Source: Deltaproteobacteria bacterium YD0425bin51
GTDB taxonomy: Bacteria; Desulfobacterota; Desulfobacteria; Desulfobacterales; YD0425bin51
Assembly (NCBI GenBank): GCA_002753225.1
Contig: PDZS01000052.1
Span: 1 to 33,716 of the forward strand
Reading direction: 5' to 3'
DNA length: 33,716 bases
Shown: positions 24,496-33,616 of the stretch, in pieces
Layout of the letters: every line of letters starts with the position of its first letter
Numbering within the stretch: the stretch's first letter is position 1
The notes under the pieces: model-generated
What the model saw: only the letters and a program-made list of their open reading frames with translations
Database searches by the model: none
What the model was told of the DNA's origin: nothing
Translations under genes and position numbers: made by a program

Positions 24496-24530
24496 AAAGG
24501 GTTTCGGAATATCATCTGAAACCCTTTATT
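24493..24530. terminator. Hairpin after the right att copy
   Basis: AATAAAGGGTTTCGGA (24493-24508) pairs with TCTGAAACCCTTTATT (24515-24530) with one G-T wobble and a 6-base loop. The A- and T-rich arms allow use from either strand. It may end the RM-peptidase transcript coming from the right, and it occupies the same relative place as the terminator after the true tRNA. Confidence 0.65.
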
Positions 24531-24594
24531 ATTCCGGTGCGATTATGTTACTCGAAAAACAGAGATGGAAGATGTTCATTGCGACATAATTTAA

Positions 24595-25311
24595 TTAGTA
24601 CTTCCAATCTGCATGGCTTATCGGGAATCTATTTAATTCTCTTTTTAATTGTTTCCAATTGGGCAAAAATGTGTCCATATGATAAAGAAATTTTTCATTA
24701 TGATGTCTCTCAAGTAAATGGATCATTTCATGCACTATCACATATTCTAAACAATACAAAGGTTTCTTTGCTAATTCAAGATTAAGCAAAATTCTTTTCT
24801 TTTCAATATTACATGAGCCCCATTTTGTTTTCATTATTTTTACCTGCCATCCATTAATCTTTACTTTTAATTTATTTTCCCATTTTTCAATTATTTCTGG
24901 TATTTGATCTTTAAATTGATGCCGATACCATTCATTCATGATTTCATGTCTTTTTACAGTAGGAGTTTCAGGTCTTATATAGAGGTCAATGTATGTTTTA
25001 TTTTTTAAAATTATTTTAGGTGGCGCATATGCTTCAATAATATTCAGCAAGTATCTTTTGCCTTGAAAATAATGGCTTTCTCTATTTTTATATTCTCTTT
25101 GCGGTATTCTTTCCTGTTCTTTAAACTTCTGTTGTTGTCGTTTTATCCAGCCTAATTTAGAAATAGCAAATAATCTTATAGAATCCTCATTTACTTTCAA
25201 TGGAACTGCAATTCTAACTTTACCCGAAGGCGGATAGACTGCAAGATGTATATTTTTTATGTCTTTCCTAACTACATCTATTGTAATATTATTGACTGTA
25301 ATTTGCTCCAT
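24595..25311 (-). CDS. YgjP-type (M48/WLM, DUF45) zinc metallopeptidase
   Basis: 238 residues. KTKWGSC at 161-167 and YVIVHEMIHLLERHH at about 190-204 contain the zinc-binding HExxH (His194, Glu195, His198), with further His residues just after, as in YgjP/DUF45 proteins. The N-terminal half is strand-rich (IHLAVYPPSGKVRIAVP). There is no signal peptide, so it should be cytoplasmic. The start overlaps the hsdR stop by one base (TAATG), and the family is often found as the last gene of type I RM loci. Its role there is not established; processing of the restriction complex is one speculation. Identification of the fold is firm. Confidence 0.9.
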   Translation of the reverse strand: MEQITVNNITIDVVRKDIKNIHLAVYPPSGKVRIAVPLKVNEDSIRLFAISKLGWIKRQQQKFKEQERIPQREYKNRESHYFQGKRYLLNIIEAYAPPKIILKNKTYIDLYIRPETPTVKRHEIMNEWYRHQFKDQIPEIIEKWENKLKVKINGWQVKIMKTKWGSCNIEKKRILLNLELAKKPLYCLEYVIVHEMIHLLERHHNEKFLYHMDTFLPNWKQLKRELNRFPISHADWKY

Positions 25312-28300
25312 TAATAGTCTTTCTGATTCTTAACCAATTCAAGAATGTATGAGCTATCTGGCTCTTTTATTTGATACTCATCCAGAACTTCTTTTATAGC
25401 ATATTGAACTTCGCGTGTTTTTATCTTATTGTCTCTCCAACCATCTTTTTTTGTAGTTGTAATTTTATAATCAAGTTCATTTGTCAATGCTTCATTTTTA
25501 CCGAGATTATCATATAAACTTCTTTTAGCTTCTGTATTCAGTGAAGAAGGATATTCATCTGCTGTGTTAGGTTTTCTTATTTTTTCTGCAAGAACTATTA
25601 TTTCGTTCAAATATTTTTCATATTCCAAAGTAGCTTCTTTTCTCATTCTAATTAATTCATCTAAAAGAGCGCTCATTTTCTCGTAATACATAGGGTTAAT
25701 AGGTCTTTCTTCAATAATTACTTTTCTTAAATTATTTTCGATTGATTCAGCTATTGCTTCTTTGTTTTTCTGAATATTTTTAGGTAGTTCTTTAACGGCA
25801 TTTTGTCCTTTTTTGATAAGTAATTCAACAAGGCTTAAATCATTAAAGTTAGCAAGCACTCTGCTTTCTTCCGCTCCGATGTAGCTGTCAATCAGATGAC
25901 GCATAGCTGGTTCATATTGTTTTAAATCAATGTAATCCCCGCTTGCTAATTGAATTTCTCTTCTAAGGTTTTCAAAATATTTGATGTGATTTTTGATTTG
26001 CTCAATTTCCTTGTTAGAATATCCCGCTTCTTTCATTTCGTCAGCTATATTCGTATAAGCTCTTATAAGTGCAATAGTTAATTTATATAAGGCGACTCTT
26101 CTTGGTTCAGTGTTTTTTAATTCATCAGGTTTTTCAACATTACCGCAAAAATAATGAATATGAGCTAAACTGTCCTTTGGCTGTTCTACAGGTTCGCATA
26201 GTTCTTTTATGGCTTCTAATGCTTCATCTAATCTTTCTTTTCCTTTTTTTAAACGGTCTTGCAATAAACCTATTACATCCGATTTTTCATAAGCTTCAAA
26301 AGCTCCTGAAGTGTAATCCTCAAAAGAATCTTTCAATCTGTCAAATAAATCCATGTAATCAATTATATAGCCATAGTCTTTATCATCTCCATCTAAACGG
26401 TTTACACGACAAACTGCTTGAAATAATCCGTGGTCTCTTAGTTTTTTATCAATGTAAAGATAAGTTGCTGGAGGCGCATCAAAACCTGTAAGTAGTTTAT
26501 TTACCACTATTAATAGTTTCATTTGAGCAGGCTCTTTAACGAATTTTTCCTTTACTTCTTTTTCAAAAGTTTCAACTTTATTCATAGCATAGTCAGGGTT
26601 TTCGTTAAAATAATTCGCCAGCATTTTTCTATAAATTTCAAAACGCTGTAATTTCTCAGTATATCCTTCGCCTGTTTCTTCTCCTTTTATATCAGCATGG
26701 GTAGGAACAAAAGATGTAATGATAGCACAGTTTTTAAGCCCTGCATTTTGAAATAATTCATAGTATCGGCAGGCATTGTAAATGCTGTCTGAAACCAGCA
26801 TGGCATTACCTCTGCCGTTTTGTAATCTCTCTTTCTTCTCCATATCCATCATGATATCTATCACGATTTTTTCTAATCTTGATTTTGAGCTGAATACTTT
26901 TTTCAGTGTTCCCCATTTTTGTTTCAATTCGATTTTAGCAAAGTCTGTAAGACCTTTAGTTTTCAGTTCAAACCATTCGTCAATTTTATCAGGTGAAATA
27001 ATTTTTTGTTCAATATCTCTGGCTTCATATCGTAAATCTAATACTACTTTATCTCCAACAGCTTCATTGAATTTATAAGTATGAATATATTTTCCAAAAA
27101 CTTCCATACTGGTTTGTTTATCTACTTTTAATAGAGGTGTGCCTGTAAAGCCAATAAATAAAGCATCTGGTAAAAAATTTTCCATTGCTTCGTGTAGTTT
27201 ACCCGATTGAGTTCTATGACATTCATCTATAAATACATAAATATCACCTTTGGCTTTAAAATCTTTAGGAATATTATTTTTCAATTCCTGAGTGTATCCA
27301 TCTATATCTGCTTCTTCTTTTCCTTTAAATTTATGCACAAGAGAACAAATCAGCCATTGAGAATTGTCATTTAGCTTATTCAATAAATCTTTGCCGCTTT
27401 TAGTTCTGTAAATATTTTCATCAACTCCGCTATAAACCTTTTCAATCTGGTCGTCTAATTCTTCTCTATCAGTAATGATAAGCACTCTGCCATTTGGATT
27501 ATATTCTCTTATCCATTTTGTGAGCCAAACCATTGTTAAACTTTTACCGCTTCCTTGTGTATGCCAAATTATACCGCCTTCTTTCCTTTTAATAAAATCC
27601 TGAGAAGCCTTTACCCCGAAATATTGGTTGTGACGACACACTTTTTTTATTCCTCTGTCATACACAATAAAATCGTGTAGAAGTTCAATAAATCTTTCTT
27701 TATTTAGAAGTTCGATGATGTTTTTATCCAAAAGGTAATTATATTTAGAGGCTTTATCTCTGATAGTTTTGGTGATTTTAAGCAGGTAATCATTATTGGC
27801 TTCTTTGCTTACTTCTTTCCATTTCAAAAAATATTTTTCTTTGGCTTCAATAGCTCCGTAAGCAATACCTTCAATGTCATTTCCAGCCATTAAATATTGG
27901 ATAGTCGAGAAAAATGGTTTGATGAAAATATGTTTTTGGTTATCTAAATTCTGACGAATCCCTTCCGAAATAGAAACAGTGCTTCTTTTTAGTTCAAGCA
28001 CTCCTAATGCAATCCCATTAACATAAATGACGATATCAGGTCGTTTTTTATGAATACCTTTTATTGTGACTTCTTCGGCAACAGCAAAATCATTTTTCAA
28101 GGGATTTTTCCAGTCAATCAGGAGAACTGTTTTTTTATTATGTCCTATTTCAGGCAAAACATTCACTCCGTATCGAAGCATAGAATAGACTGCTTTATTT
28201 ACATCGTAGAGTGATTTGCTTTGATCATTAGCTGTTTTGGTTAGTTCATACAGGGCTTTATCTATTATTCTTTTGCTGTAGCCTTGTTGGGATAACCATT

Positions 28301-28439
28301 CAGTTAGAATTTCAGATTCTATATTGCTGTTGTTTTCCCGCTCTTCCCAATTACCAAGATAGCTGTAGCCCAATTCTCTTTGAAATAAGGCGATTACTCT
28401 TTTTTGAGTTTCACGTTCTTTTTTGCCGATGTTATTCAT
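25311..28439 (-). CDS. hsdR: Type I restriction enzyme, endonuclease/translocase subunit
   Basis: 1042 residues. An N-terminal PD-(D/E)xK nuclease carries D135 in RPDIVIYV and E149-x-K151 in VLELKRS. The SF2 motor carries HTQGSGKS at 293-300, DECH at 405-408, GFTGTPL near 430-436, then KLLTGFDAP and CRVNRLDG downstream. The C-terminal third is helical for complex assembly. It cuts DNA remote from unmethylated target sites after ATP-driven translocation, working with HsdM and HsdS encoded upstream on the same strand. The frame is intact end to end. Residues about 492-580 are duplicated as DNA in the relic at 23020-23286. Its stop overlaps the metallopeptidase start. Confidence 0.95.
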   Translation of the reverse strand: MNNIGKKERETQKRVIALFQRELGYSYLGNWEERENNSNIESEILTEWLSQQGYSKRIIDKALYELTKTANDQSKSLYDVNKAVYSMLRYGVNVLPEIGHNKKTVLLIDWKNPLKNDFAVAEEVTIKGIHKKRPDIVIYVNGIALGVLELKRSTVSISEGIRQNLDNQKHIFIKPFFSTIQYLMAGNDIEGIAYGAIEAKEKYFLKWKEVSKEANNDYLLKITKTIRDKASKYNYLLDKNIIELLNKERFIELLHDFIVYDRGIKKVCRHNQYFGVKASQDFIKRKEGGIIWHTQGSGKSLTMVWLTKWIREYNPNGRVLIITDREELDDQIEKVYSGVDENIYRTKSGKDLLNKLNDNSQWLICSLVHKFKGKEEADIDGYTQELKNNIPKDFKAKGDIYVFIDECHRTQSGKLHEAMENFLPDALFIGFTGTPLLKVDKQTSMEVFGKYIHTYKFNEAVGDKVVLDLRYEARDIEQKIISPDKIDEWFELKTKGLTDFAKIELKQKWGTLKKVFSSKSRLEKIVIDIMMDMEKKERLQNGRGNAMLVSDSIYNACRYYELFQNAGLKNCAIITSFVPTHADIKGEETGEGYTEKLQRFEIYRKMLANYFNENPDYAMNKVETFEKEVKEKFVKEPAQMKLLIVVNKLLTGFDAPPATYLYIDKKLRDHGLFQAVCRVNRLDGDDKDYGYIIDYMDLFDRLKDSFEDYTSGAFEAYEKSDVIGLLQDRLKKGKERLDEALEAIKELCEPVEQPKDSLAHIHYFCGNVEKPDELKNTEPRRVALYKLTIALIRAYTNIADEMKEAGYSNKEIEQIKNHIKYFENLRREIQLASGDYIDLKQYEPAMRHLIDSYIGAEESRVLANFNDLSLVELLIKKGQNAVKELPKNIQKNKEAIAESIENNLRKVIIEERPINPMYYEKMSALLDELIRMRKEATLEYEKYLNEIIVLAEKIRKPNTADEYPSSLNTEAKRSLYDNLGKNEALTNELDYKITTTKKDGWRDNKIKTREVQYAIKEVLDEYQIKEPDSSYILELVKNQKDY

Positions 28440-28467
28440 AGGTATTCTTTAGATGTCTTTACATGAA

Positions 28468-28743
28468 TTATTTTAGTACTTCCCAATCTTTTGTAGCTAC
28501 AGGTTCAAAAGGGTCATCATATTCTATAAGTTTTCCTCTTAAAGGATATTTTTCTTTTTCAGCCTTGTCCTCTTTTAGTAATCCTTTACAATATTCAGTC
28601 ATTCCATCTTCCGCTAATTCTCGGTCTTCTTCGGCGCATTCTGAGTAAAGAGTAGCACATTGTGAAGTATTAGAATTTGATATAGCTTCTAAACGTGGCC
28701 TTAGATAGCTGAATAATATCTCATTTTTTATTGTCTGAACCAT
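28468..28743 (-). CDS. Small acidic protein in the RM operon
   Basis: 91 residues from the ATG at 28743; a TTG at 28758 would add five. It overlaps the YhcG gene end by 23 bases and precedes hsdR by 28 bases. The N-terminal 25 residues form a helix (MVQTIKNEILFSYLRPRLEA). The middle is acidic (CAEEDRELAEDGMTEYCKGL) and the end is charged. The acidic stretch recalls, from memory, the tails of small antitoxin-like proteins, often written ADRELAEEGM. I cannot confirm this without a search. No toxin-type partner is evident unless the nuclease-like YhcG protein is one. Function unknown. Confidence 0.55.
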   Translation of the reverse strand: MVQTIKNEILFSYLRPRLEAISNSNTSQCATLYSECAEEDRELAEDGMTEYCKGLLKEDKAEKEKYPLRGKLIEYDDPFEPVATKDWEVLK

Positions 28744-29782
28744 TTGAGTTATTCTCAATTAATCTTTCTTTCGCTATTTCAACTGCTCTATGTAATTTTT
28801 CTTGCAACAGTTTTTTAGGTGGTAATAGAGTAAGATATTCGGCTACTCGTATGTTACTTTTATCTAATTGCATCAGTTCAATATGTTCTTCATTTTTACC
28901 TGTGCAAAGAATTAAACCAATCGGTGTATTTTCACCTTCCAATTGCTCATATTTTTCTAAATATCGTAAATATAAATCCATCTGCCCTTTAAAACCGGCT
29001 TCAAATTCGCCGATTTTTAAGTCAATCGCTACAAGGCATTTTAATCTGCGGTGATAAAATAGCAAGTCAATGTAGTAATCCCGATTATCAATCATAATTC
29101 GTTTTTGACGCGCCAAAAAAGCGAAATCATTCCCCATTTCAATGATAAAGCTCTGTAATTCTACAATAATAGAAGTTTCCAAATCTTTTTCTGAATAAGT
29201 GTCTTTCAAACCCAAAAAGTCTAAAAAATAAGGGTCTCTAAATACTAAATCTGGACTTAATTTTTGTTCATTCTTTAGTAAATCTAACTCATTTTTGATA
29301 GTCTGTTCTGGTTTTTTACTGATAGCGGTTCGCTCGTAAAGCATAGACTGGATGCGTTCTCTAAAAGTGCGAACGCTCCATTTTTCCAATAAGCACATCT
29401 GACTATAAAAATCTCTTTTAAGAGGGTCATCTATGTATATAATTTCTTTAATATGCGACCAAGTTAATTGTCTCCACAGTGTAGAGACAATTTGAATATC
29501 TGGAAAAGTTTGTGCAAAACGAATGCAATGTCTGAGTTGTTTTTCGCTCCAACCTGTCCCATATTGTGCGGTTAATTCTTGTGCCAGCAATCCAATGACT
29601 TCTTTGCCATAGGTAGCGCGTTCATATTTAAGTATTTCTATATTGATACGATTCCCAATTTGCCAATATAACATACTCATCGTATTATTAACCGATATAG
29701 CAATCTGTTGTTTGGTTTCTTCAATCAGCTTTTTAACATCACTGATTACAGCTTTAGGCTCTGTTTGTATTTCTGTATTCAT
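28721..29782 (-). CDS. YhcG/DUF1016 family PD-(D/E)xK nuclease-domain protein
   Basis: 353 residues. The N-terminal DUF1016 domain (about 10-160) includes MLYWQIGNRI, YGKEVIGLLAQEL, GWSEKQLRHCIRFAQTFPD and LTWSHIKEIIYIDD. The C-terminal nuclease-like domain has IDLLFYHRRL (D239) and VAIDLKIGEF (D254-x-K256), the D...(D/E)xK layout. The family is common inside type I RM operons and other defence loci. A nuclease role is likely from the motif, and the target is unknown. The ATG overlaps the hsdS stop (ATGA). Its 3' end overlaps the small acidic protein gene, so these are translationally linked. Confidence 0.9.
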   Translation of the reverse strand: MNTEIQTEPKAVISDVKKLIEETKQQIAISVNNTMSMLYWQIGNRINIEILKYERATYGKEVIGLLAQELTAQYGTGWSEKQLRHCIRFAQTFPDIQIVSTLWRQLTWSHIKEIIYIDDPLKRDFYSQMCLLEKWSVRTFRERIQSMLYERTAISKKPEQTIKNELDLLKNEQKLSPDLVFRDPYFLDFLGLKDTYSEKDLETSIIVELQSFIIEMGNDFAFLARQKRIMIDNRDYYIDLLFYHRRLKCLVAIDLKIGEFEAGFKGQMDLYLRYLEKYEQLEGENTPIGLILCTGKNEEHIELMQLDKSNIRVAEYLTLLPPKKLLQEKLHRAVEIAKERLIENNSNGSDNKK

Positions 29783-30933
29783 ACTAATCTTATCTTCCCA
29801 GTTAATAAATTTTCCATCATGCCTTGTTTAATCATTTTGTATTTATCCAATTTCTTTTCTAATGCTTCTATTTCTGCATCCATGTCGGATAGAATTTGAG
29901 CGATGCGGGTTTGTTCTTGTAATGGGGGTACTGAAACTTGATAATTAACAATTGATTTTGAAGGAACTCTCTTTTGACCAGCTGTACCTGTCATTTCAGG
30001 TTCAAGTTTTTTACGAAATTGTTGAGTTTGAGTGTGATAAAAAACAAATCTTGGTACAGATTTTTCGTTTATTCTTAAAACATGAAATTCCGTGCTTCCA
30101 AATCCATTAATAGTTTGCAATGTATCTAAACACACGCCTTTTCCATTTTCAAAACATGGTGTTATTTTCGCAACAATAACATCATTTTTTTTAAAGAAGG
30201 TAAGACCTTTTTTTATCTGAGAGAATAATATCAAATGTTGATTTGTAATCCTTCCTTCCTCAGATATGTCTTCCATTCCTAAAAAAATAACTATTTCTTC
30301 TTGTTTTATTAAAGGTTTGCTCGGATTTAATTCGAACAATTCCCCCAACTTTCTAACTTCCCACCCATCTTTAGGTTTCAGCAATTCCTGCATTGCCCCT
30401 TGCTTGATATTTCGCTTTTTGGCAATAAGTTTTTCTAATTGGGTAATAAAATTATCTGTATCGTTTAAGGCTGTAGCAATGGCTGTTTGTTCGGATTTGG
30501 TGGGAGGTAATGGAATTGGTAAGTTTTTTAATTGAGTTCCCGTTATAAGCGGTTGACCTGAACCAAAAATCAACTTGTTTAAATTAGAATAATTCAAAAA
30601 ATAAAAAATAAATAAGAAATCAATTTCTTTCTGTAATCGAACCATCAATGTATTATCTGAAACACAATATTTGTAATCAACAAGATTTACAGTTCCAGCG
30701 TTAGCGCCTACTCTTGCTATTAATAATCTATCTCCTTCATAATCAAATTTAGAGCTAAAACCAATAATACCAGTAGAACCATAGATTGGGAAGTTACCCC
30801 CTAATTCTGATTTAGTCTTTGATTTACCAGAATTAATAGAAATAGATACCTCATCCATTAATTTTTTCTCCCAATCACTCGGAATAACCCCAATTTCAGT
30901 TTGCTTATAACCCTCTGGTATCTTGTTCATCAT
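29779..30933 (-). CDS. hsdS: Type I restriction enzyme specificity subunit
   Basis: 384 residues with two target-recognition domains (about 20-150 and 190-330). Each is followed by a conserved helical spacer: LPIPLPPTKSEQTAIATAL onward (about 133-190) and SVPPLQEQTRIAQILSDMD onward (about 333-380). It determines the bipartite DNA sequence methylated or cleaved by the complex. The start ATG-ATG at 30933-30928 follows the 62-aa gene by 10 bases, and the stop overlaps the YhcG gene. Only one hsdS copy is present, with no invertible repeats seen around it. The recognition sequence cannot be predicted by eye. Confidence 0.94.
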   Translation of the reverse strand: MMNKIPEGYKQTEIGVIPSDWEKKLMDEVSISINSGKSKTKSELGGNFPIYGSTGIIGFSSKFDYEGDRLLIARVGANAGTVNLVDYKYCVSDNTLMVRLQKEIDFLFIFYFLNYSNLNKLIFGSGQPLITGTQLKNLPIPLPPTKSEQTAIATALNDTDNFITQLEKLIAKKRNIKQGAMQELLKPKDGWEVRKLGELFELNPSKPLIKQEEIVIFLGMEDISEEGRITNQHLILFSQIKKGLTFFKKNDVIVAKITPCFENGKGVCLDTLQTINGFGSTEFHVLRINEKSVPRFVFYHTQTQQFRKKLEPEMTGTAGQKRVPSKSIVNYQVSVPPLQEQTRIAQILSDMDAEIEALEKKLDKYKMIKQGMMENLLTGKIRLV

Positions 30934-30943
30934 CTATCTCTTT

Positions 30944-31132
30944 TTATATTTTTGTAATCTCAGGGATATATTCATCTTCATATTTCTCAATAAGAACTCC
31001 TAATACATCCATTAATGATGACAACGGATGGTTTTCATCATCCCCAACTTCGTCTATTAGATTATCAAGTAATTTGGCAAGATTAAGATATTCACTCTCT
31101 CTATGTGGAACATATAATATTGGACGTTCCAT
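30944..31132 (-). CDS. Small acidic protein between hsdM and hsdS
   Basis: 62 residues, mostly helical and acidic (LAKLLDNLIDEVGDDENHP, LIEKYEDEYIPEI). The composition and the 'DENHPLSSLMDVLGVLIEKYEDE' type of pattern (residues about 32-55) recall the N-terminal region of HigA-type antitoxin proteins that precedes their helix-turn-helix, which is absent here. The start overlaps the hsdM stop by one base (TAATG) and the end is 10 bases before hsdS, so it is a genuine, translationally coupled operon member. A role in controlling restriction or complex assembly is conjecture. Confidence 0.65.
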   Translation of the reverse strand: MERPILYVPHRESEYLNLAKLLDNLIDEVGDDENHPLSSLMDVLGVLIEKYEDEYIPEITKI

Positions 31133-33558
31133 TAAAACCCCATATCTTTTAAATGCTTTTTGACCTTATTTTCCAGATTGCTTACTTCAATTTCAATGTT
31201 TGGTAACGGCGATTCATATCTTTCAGCCAGTTCTTTTATTCGTTGAGTAAGCCTATGACTGATGTTGTCCATTTCTGTTTTAATCCGCTTTTCCAAGCTG
31301 TTCATCCATTTTTTATCCACGACTATAGTTTTTATTTCGTCAAGACTTAACTTTGGATATTTCCCGATTACCTTTGTTTCTATATCCGATTTGACAGTTT
31401 TAATCTTTGATAATAATTCAGCTTCTTCTTCAATCAGCTTTTTGTATTGTTGAAGTATATCGTATTCGTCAGCATTATCAGTATTTCGTTTGCCTAAATC
31501 TTTAATAGCTGCCTGTAAATTCTTTTTACTAATTTTTTGCTTATCATCCATAGCATTTATGAGTAAACCATCTTCACCGCCATGTTCTTCACGCAGTTCT
31601 TCCATTTTAGAGTTCAAAGTTTCAACTTGAGATTCTAAATCATCAATAGATTTTTGTTCTTTGATAAAATACTCATGAATAATTAATTCAGGAGGTATTA
31701 ATCTTCCCTCAATTCCTTCAAGTCCTGCTACTTGTTTAATTATTTCCTTATCACCTTTTTTAGTTTTCTTTTCGATTCGCCTGATTTCGTTACCAGACTT
31801 CCAGCCATCTGCCGATAATTCATACATGTCATCCTGCATGATTTCAGCCCAATAATCCATTAAATGCTGATACATAGCGTATTTATCGGTTAATGGTTTA
31901 CCTGTGTAATATTTTAAAAGATTTTCAGAAATTTTATGTATTTCCTGTTTAGGATGTAAACCTTTGTCTAATGATTTAACATAATCTGTTGTTTCGGCGC
32001 TCCATTTATCAAATACTTTATCCATTTGCTTGCCGAAAGATGTGAATTCAGGATGATTAAATATAGTATTTTTAATTTCTTCTTTAGGTATGTTTAATTG
32101 GTAGTAATTATCAGTGAGCTTAAATAATTGATTTTTCAAAGTAGGATACACAGCCCAGTAGCTTTCTAAAGCGTCAATATCAAGTTTAGGAATACCGCCT
32201 GATAAATGAGCTTTAATATCCTGCAAATCTTCTTGTTCCTGACTGTCAATGTATCTGGGAATATTCAAATTATAATCATTCTTAGGGTCTGCTATCTCTG
32301 ATATAGGAATGATTCGGGAATACTTCGGGATTTCAATACGGTTGTTGAAAGTATCTACAATTTTATGAATATCCTGCTCACGAAGGCGGTTTTTATTGCC
32401 ATCTTTCATAAAACTTTTACTCGCATCAACCATAAATATATCTTTGGTTGCATTTTCCTTATCTATTACAACTAAACAAGCGGCAATACCTGTTCCATAA
32501 AATAAGTTTGGAGGTAATCCAATGACGCCTTTAATATAGCCTTTTTGAATAATCTTCTTACGAATGTCTGCTTCTGTATTGCCTCTGAATAAAACACCTA
32601 AAGGCAAAACTATACACCCTTTTCCCTTTGATTTTAAAGACTTAATAAGATGTAACAGGAAAGCAAAATCACCGTTCTTTTTGGGAGGTAACGCATAACC
32701 TTCAAATCTTTTGTAAATATCATTTGCTGGGTCTAATCCGTTCATCCATGCTTTGTTACTAAAAGGAGGATTTGATACTGCATAATCAAATTGTTTTATT
32801 TCCCCTGTTTTTTCGTCTGTAAATTCAGGTTTTGAAAGTGTATTCCCCTGTTTGATTTCAGAAGAAGGATTGCCGTGTAACCACATATTCATTACAGCTA
32901 AGGCTCTGGTTGCATTATCATTTTCCTGTCCATAAATACTAATACCGTAAGGAGCTTCATCTGCCGCTTTTAATAATAATGAACCTGAACCACAAGTAGG
33001 GTCGTATAGAGTTTCGGATTGTGTTTTTGATTTACTTATTCCAATGACTTTTGCCATAATTCGAGAAACTTCGGCAGGTGTATAAAATTGTCCTTTGCTT
33101 TTTCCACTTTCTGTAGCAAAATGCCTCATTAAATATTCATAAGCATCTCCAAGAATATCATCACCTTCTGCACGATTACTGCTGAAATCCAATTCTGGCT
33201 TTTCAAAAATGGCTATTAGATTACTTAACCTATCAACTTTTTCTTTTCCTTTACCAAGTTTTTCATCATCATTAAAATCAGCAACTGTTATAACTCCTGT
33301 TAAATCATTGGCTTTGGCAAGCTCTCCAATTATTTTATTAATTTGGTCACCAATATCTGACTTACCTTTTAGCTTTATCATGTCTTTGAAACTACCACCT
33401 TGTGGGATATCAACTAATTTACCGCCTTTGTCAGATACATATTTCATAAATAATAAAATTAACACATAATCTTTGTATTGACTTGCGTCCATACTTCCTC
33501 TTAATTCATCGCAGCTTGACCAAAGAGAACTGTATAATTCAGACTTTTTTATTGCCAT
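31132..33558 (-). CDS. hsdM: Type I restriction enzyme, DNA adenine methyltransferase subunit
   Basis: 808 residues, longer than classical HsdM (about 500-550). An HsdM N-terminal helical domain (1-130) is followed by the N6-adenine methylase core with SAM motif DPTCGSGS (186-193) and catalytic NPPF (263-266). A long C-terminal part (about 430-808) includes coiled coils (for example 630-740) that would account for the extra length. With HsdS it methylates and protects host target sites. It is the first gene of the minus-strand RM operon; a GAGG lies about 13 bases before the ATG. The C-terminal extension may dock HsdS/HsdR or the extra operon proteins. Confidence 0.95.
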   Translation of the reverse strand: MAIKKSELYSSLWSSCDELRGSMDASQYKDYVLILLFMKYVSDKGGKLVDIPQGGSFKDMIKLKGKSDIGDQINKIIGELAKANDLTGVITVADFNDDEKLGKGKEKVDRLSNLIAIFEKPELDFSSNRAEGDDILGDAYEYLMRHFATESGKSKGQFYTPAEVSRIMAKVIGISKSKTQSETLYDPTCGSGSLLLKAADEAPYGISIYGQENDNATRALAVMNMWLHGNPSSEIKQGNTLSKPEFTDEKTGEIKQFDYAVSNPPFSNKAWMNGLDPANDIYKRFEGYALPPKKNGDFAFLLHLIKSLKSKGKGCIVLPLGVLFRGNTEADIRKKIIQKGYIKGVIGLPPNLFYGTGIAACLVVIDKENATKDIFMVDASKSFMKDGNKNRLREQDIHKIVDTFNNRIEIPKYSRIIPISEIADPKNDYNLNIPRYIDSQEQEDLQDIKAHLSGGIPKLDIDALESYWAVYPTLKNQLFKLTDNYYQLNIPKEEIKNTIFNHPEFTSFGKQMDKVFDKWSAETTDYVKSLDKGLHPKQEIHKISENLLKYYTGKPLTDKYAMYQHLMDYWAEIMQDDMYELSADGWKSGNEIRRIEKKTKKGDKEIIKQVAGLEGIEGRLIPPELIIHEYFIKEQKSIDDLESQVETLNSKMEELREEHGGEDGLLINAMDDKQKISKKNLQAAIKDLGKRNTDNADEYDILQQYKKLIEEEAELLSKIKTVKSDIETKVIGKYPKLSLDEIKTIVVDKKWMNSLEKRIKTEMDNISHRLTQRIKELAERYESPLPNIEIEVSNLENKVKKHLKDMGF

Positions 33559-33585
33559 TTTTTTTTATTTACCTCATTTTAGTAA

Positions 33586-33616
33586 TTTTAATTAAAACTA
33601 AGAAAGGAGTTTAAAT
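33586..33616 (+). repeat. 31-bp direct repeat, copy 2, upstream of hsdM
   Basis: Matches 23286-23316 at 29 of 31 positions, including AGAAAGGAGTTTAAAT. Here the potential start reads ATA instead of ATG and no open frame follows. It sits 28 bases upstream of hsdM in divergent orientation. Confidence 0.8.

Noticed and set aside
29779..30933. Phase-variable hsdS locus
   Set aside because: Only one hsdS is present. No inverted repeats, silent hsdS segments or recombinase gene next to it were seen.
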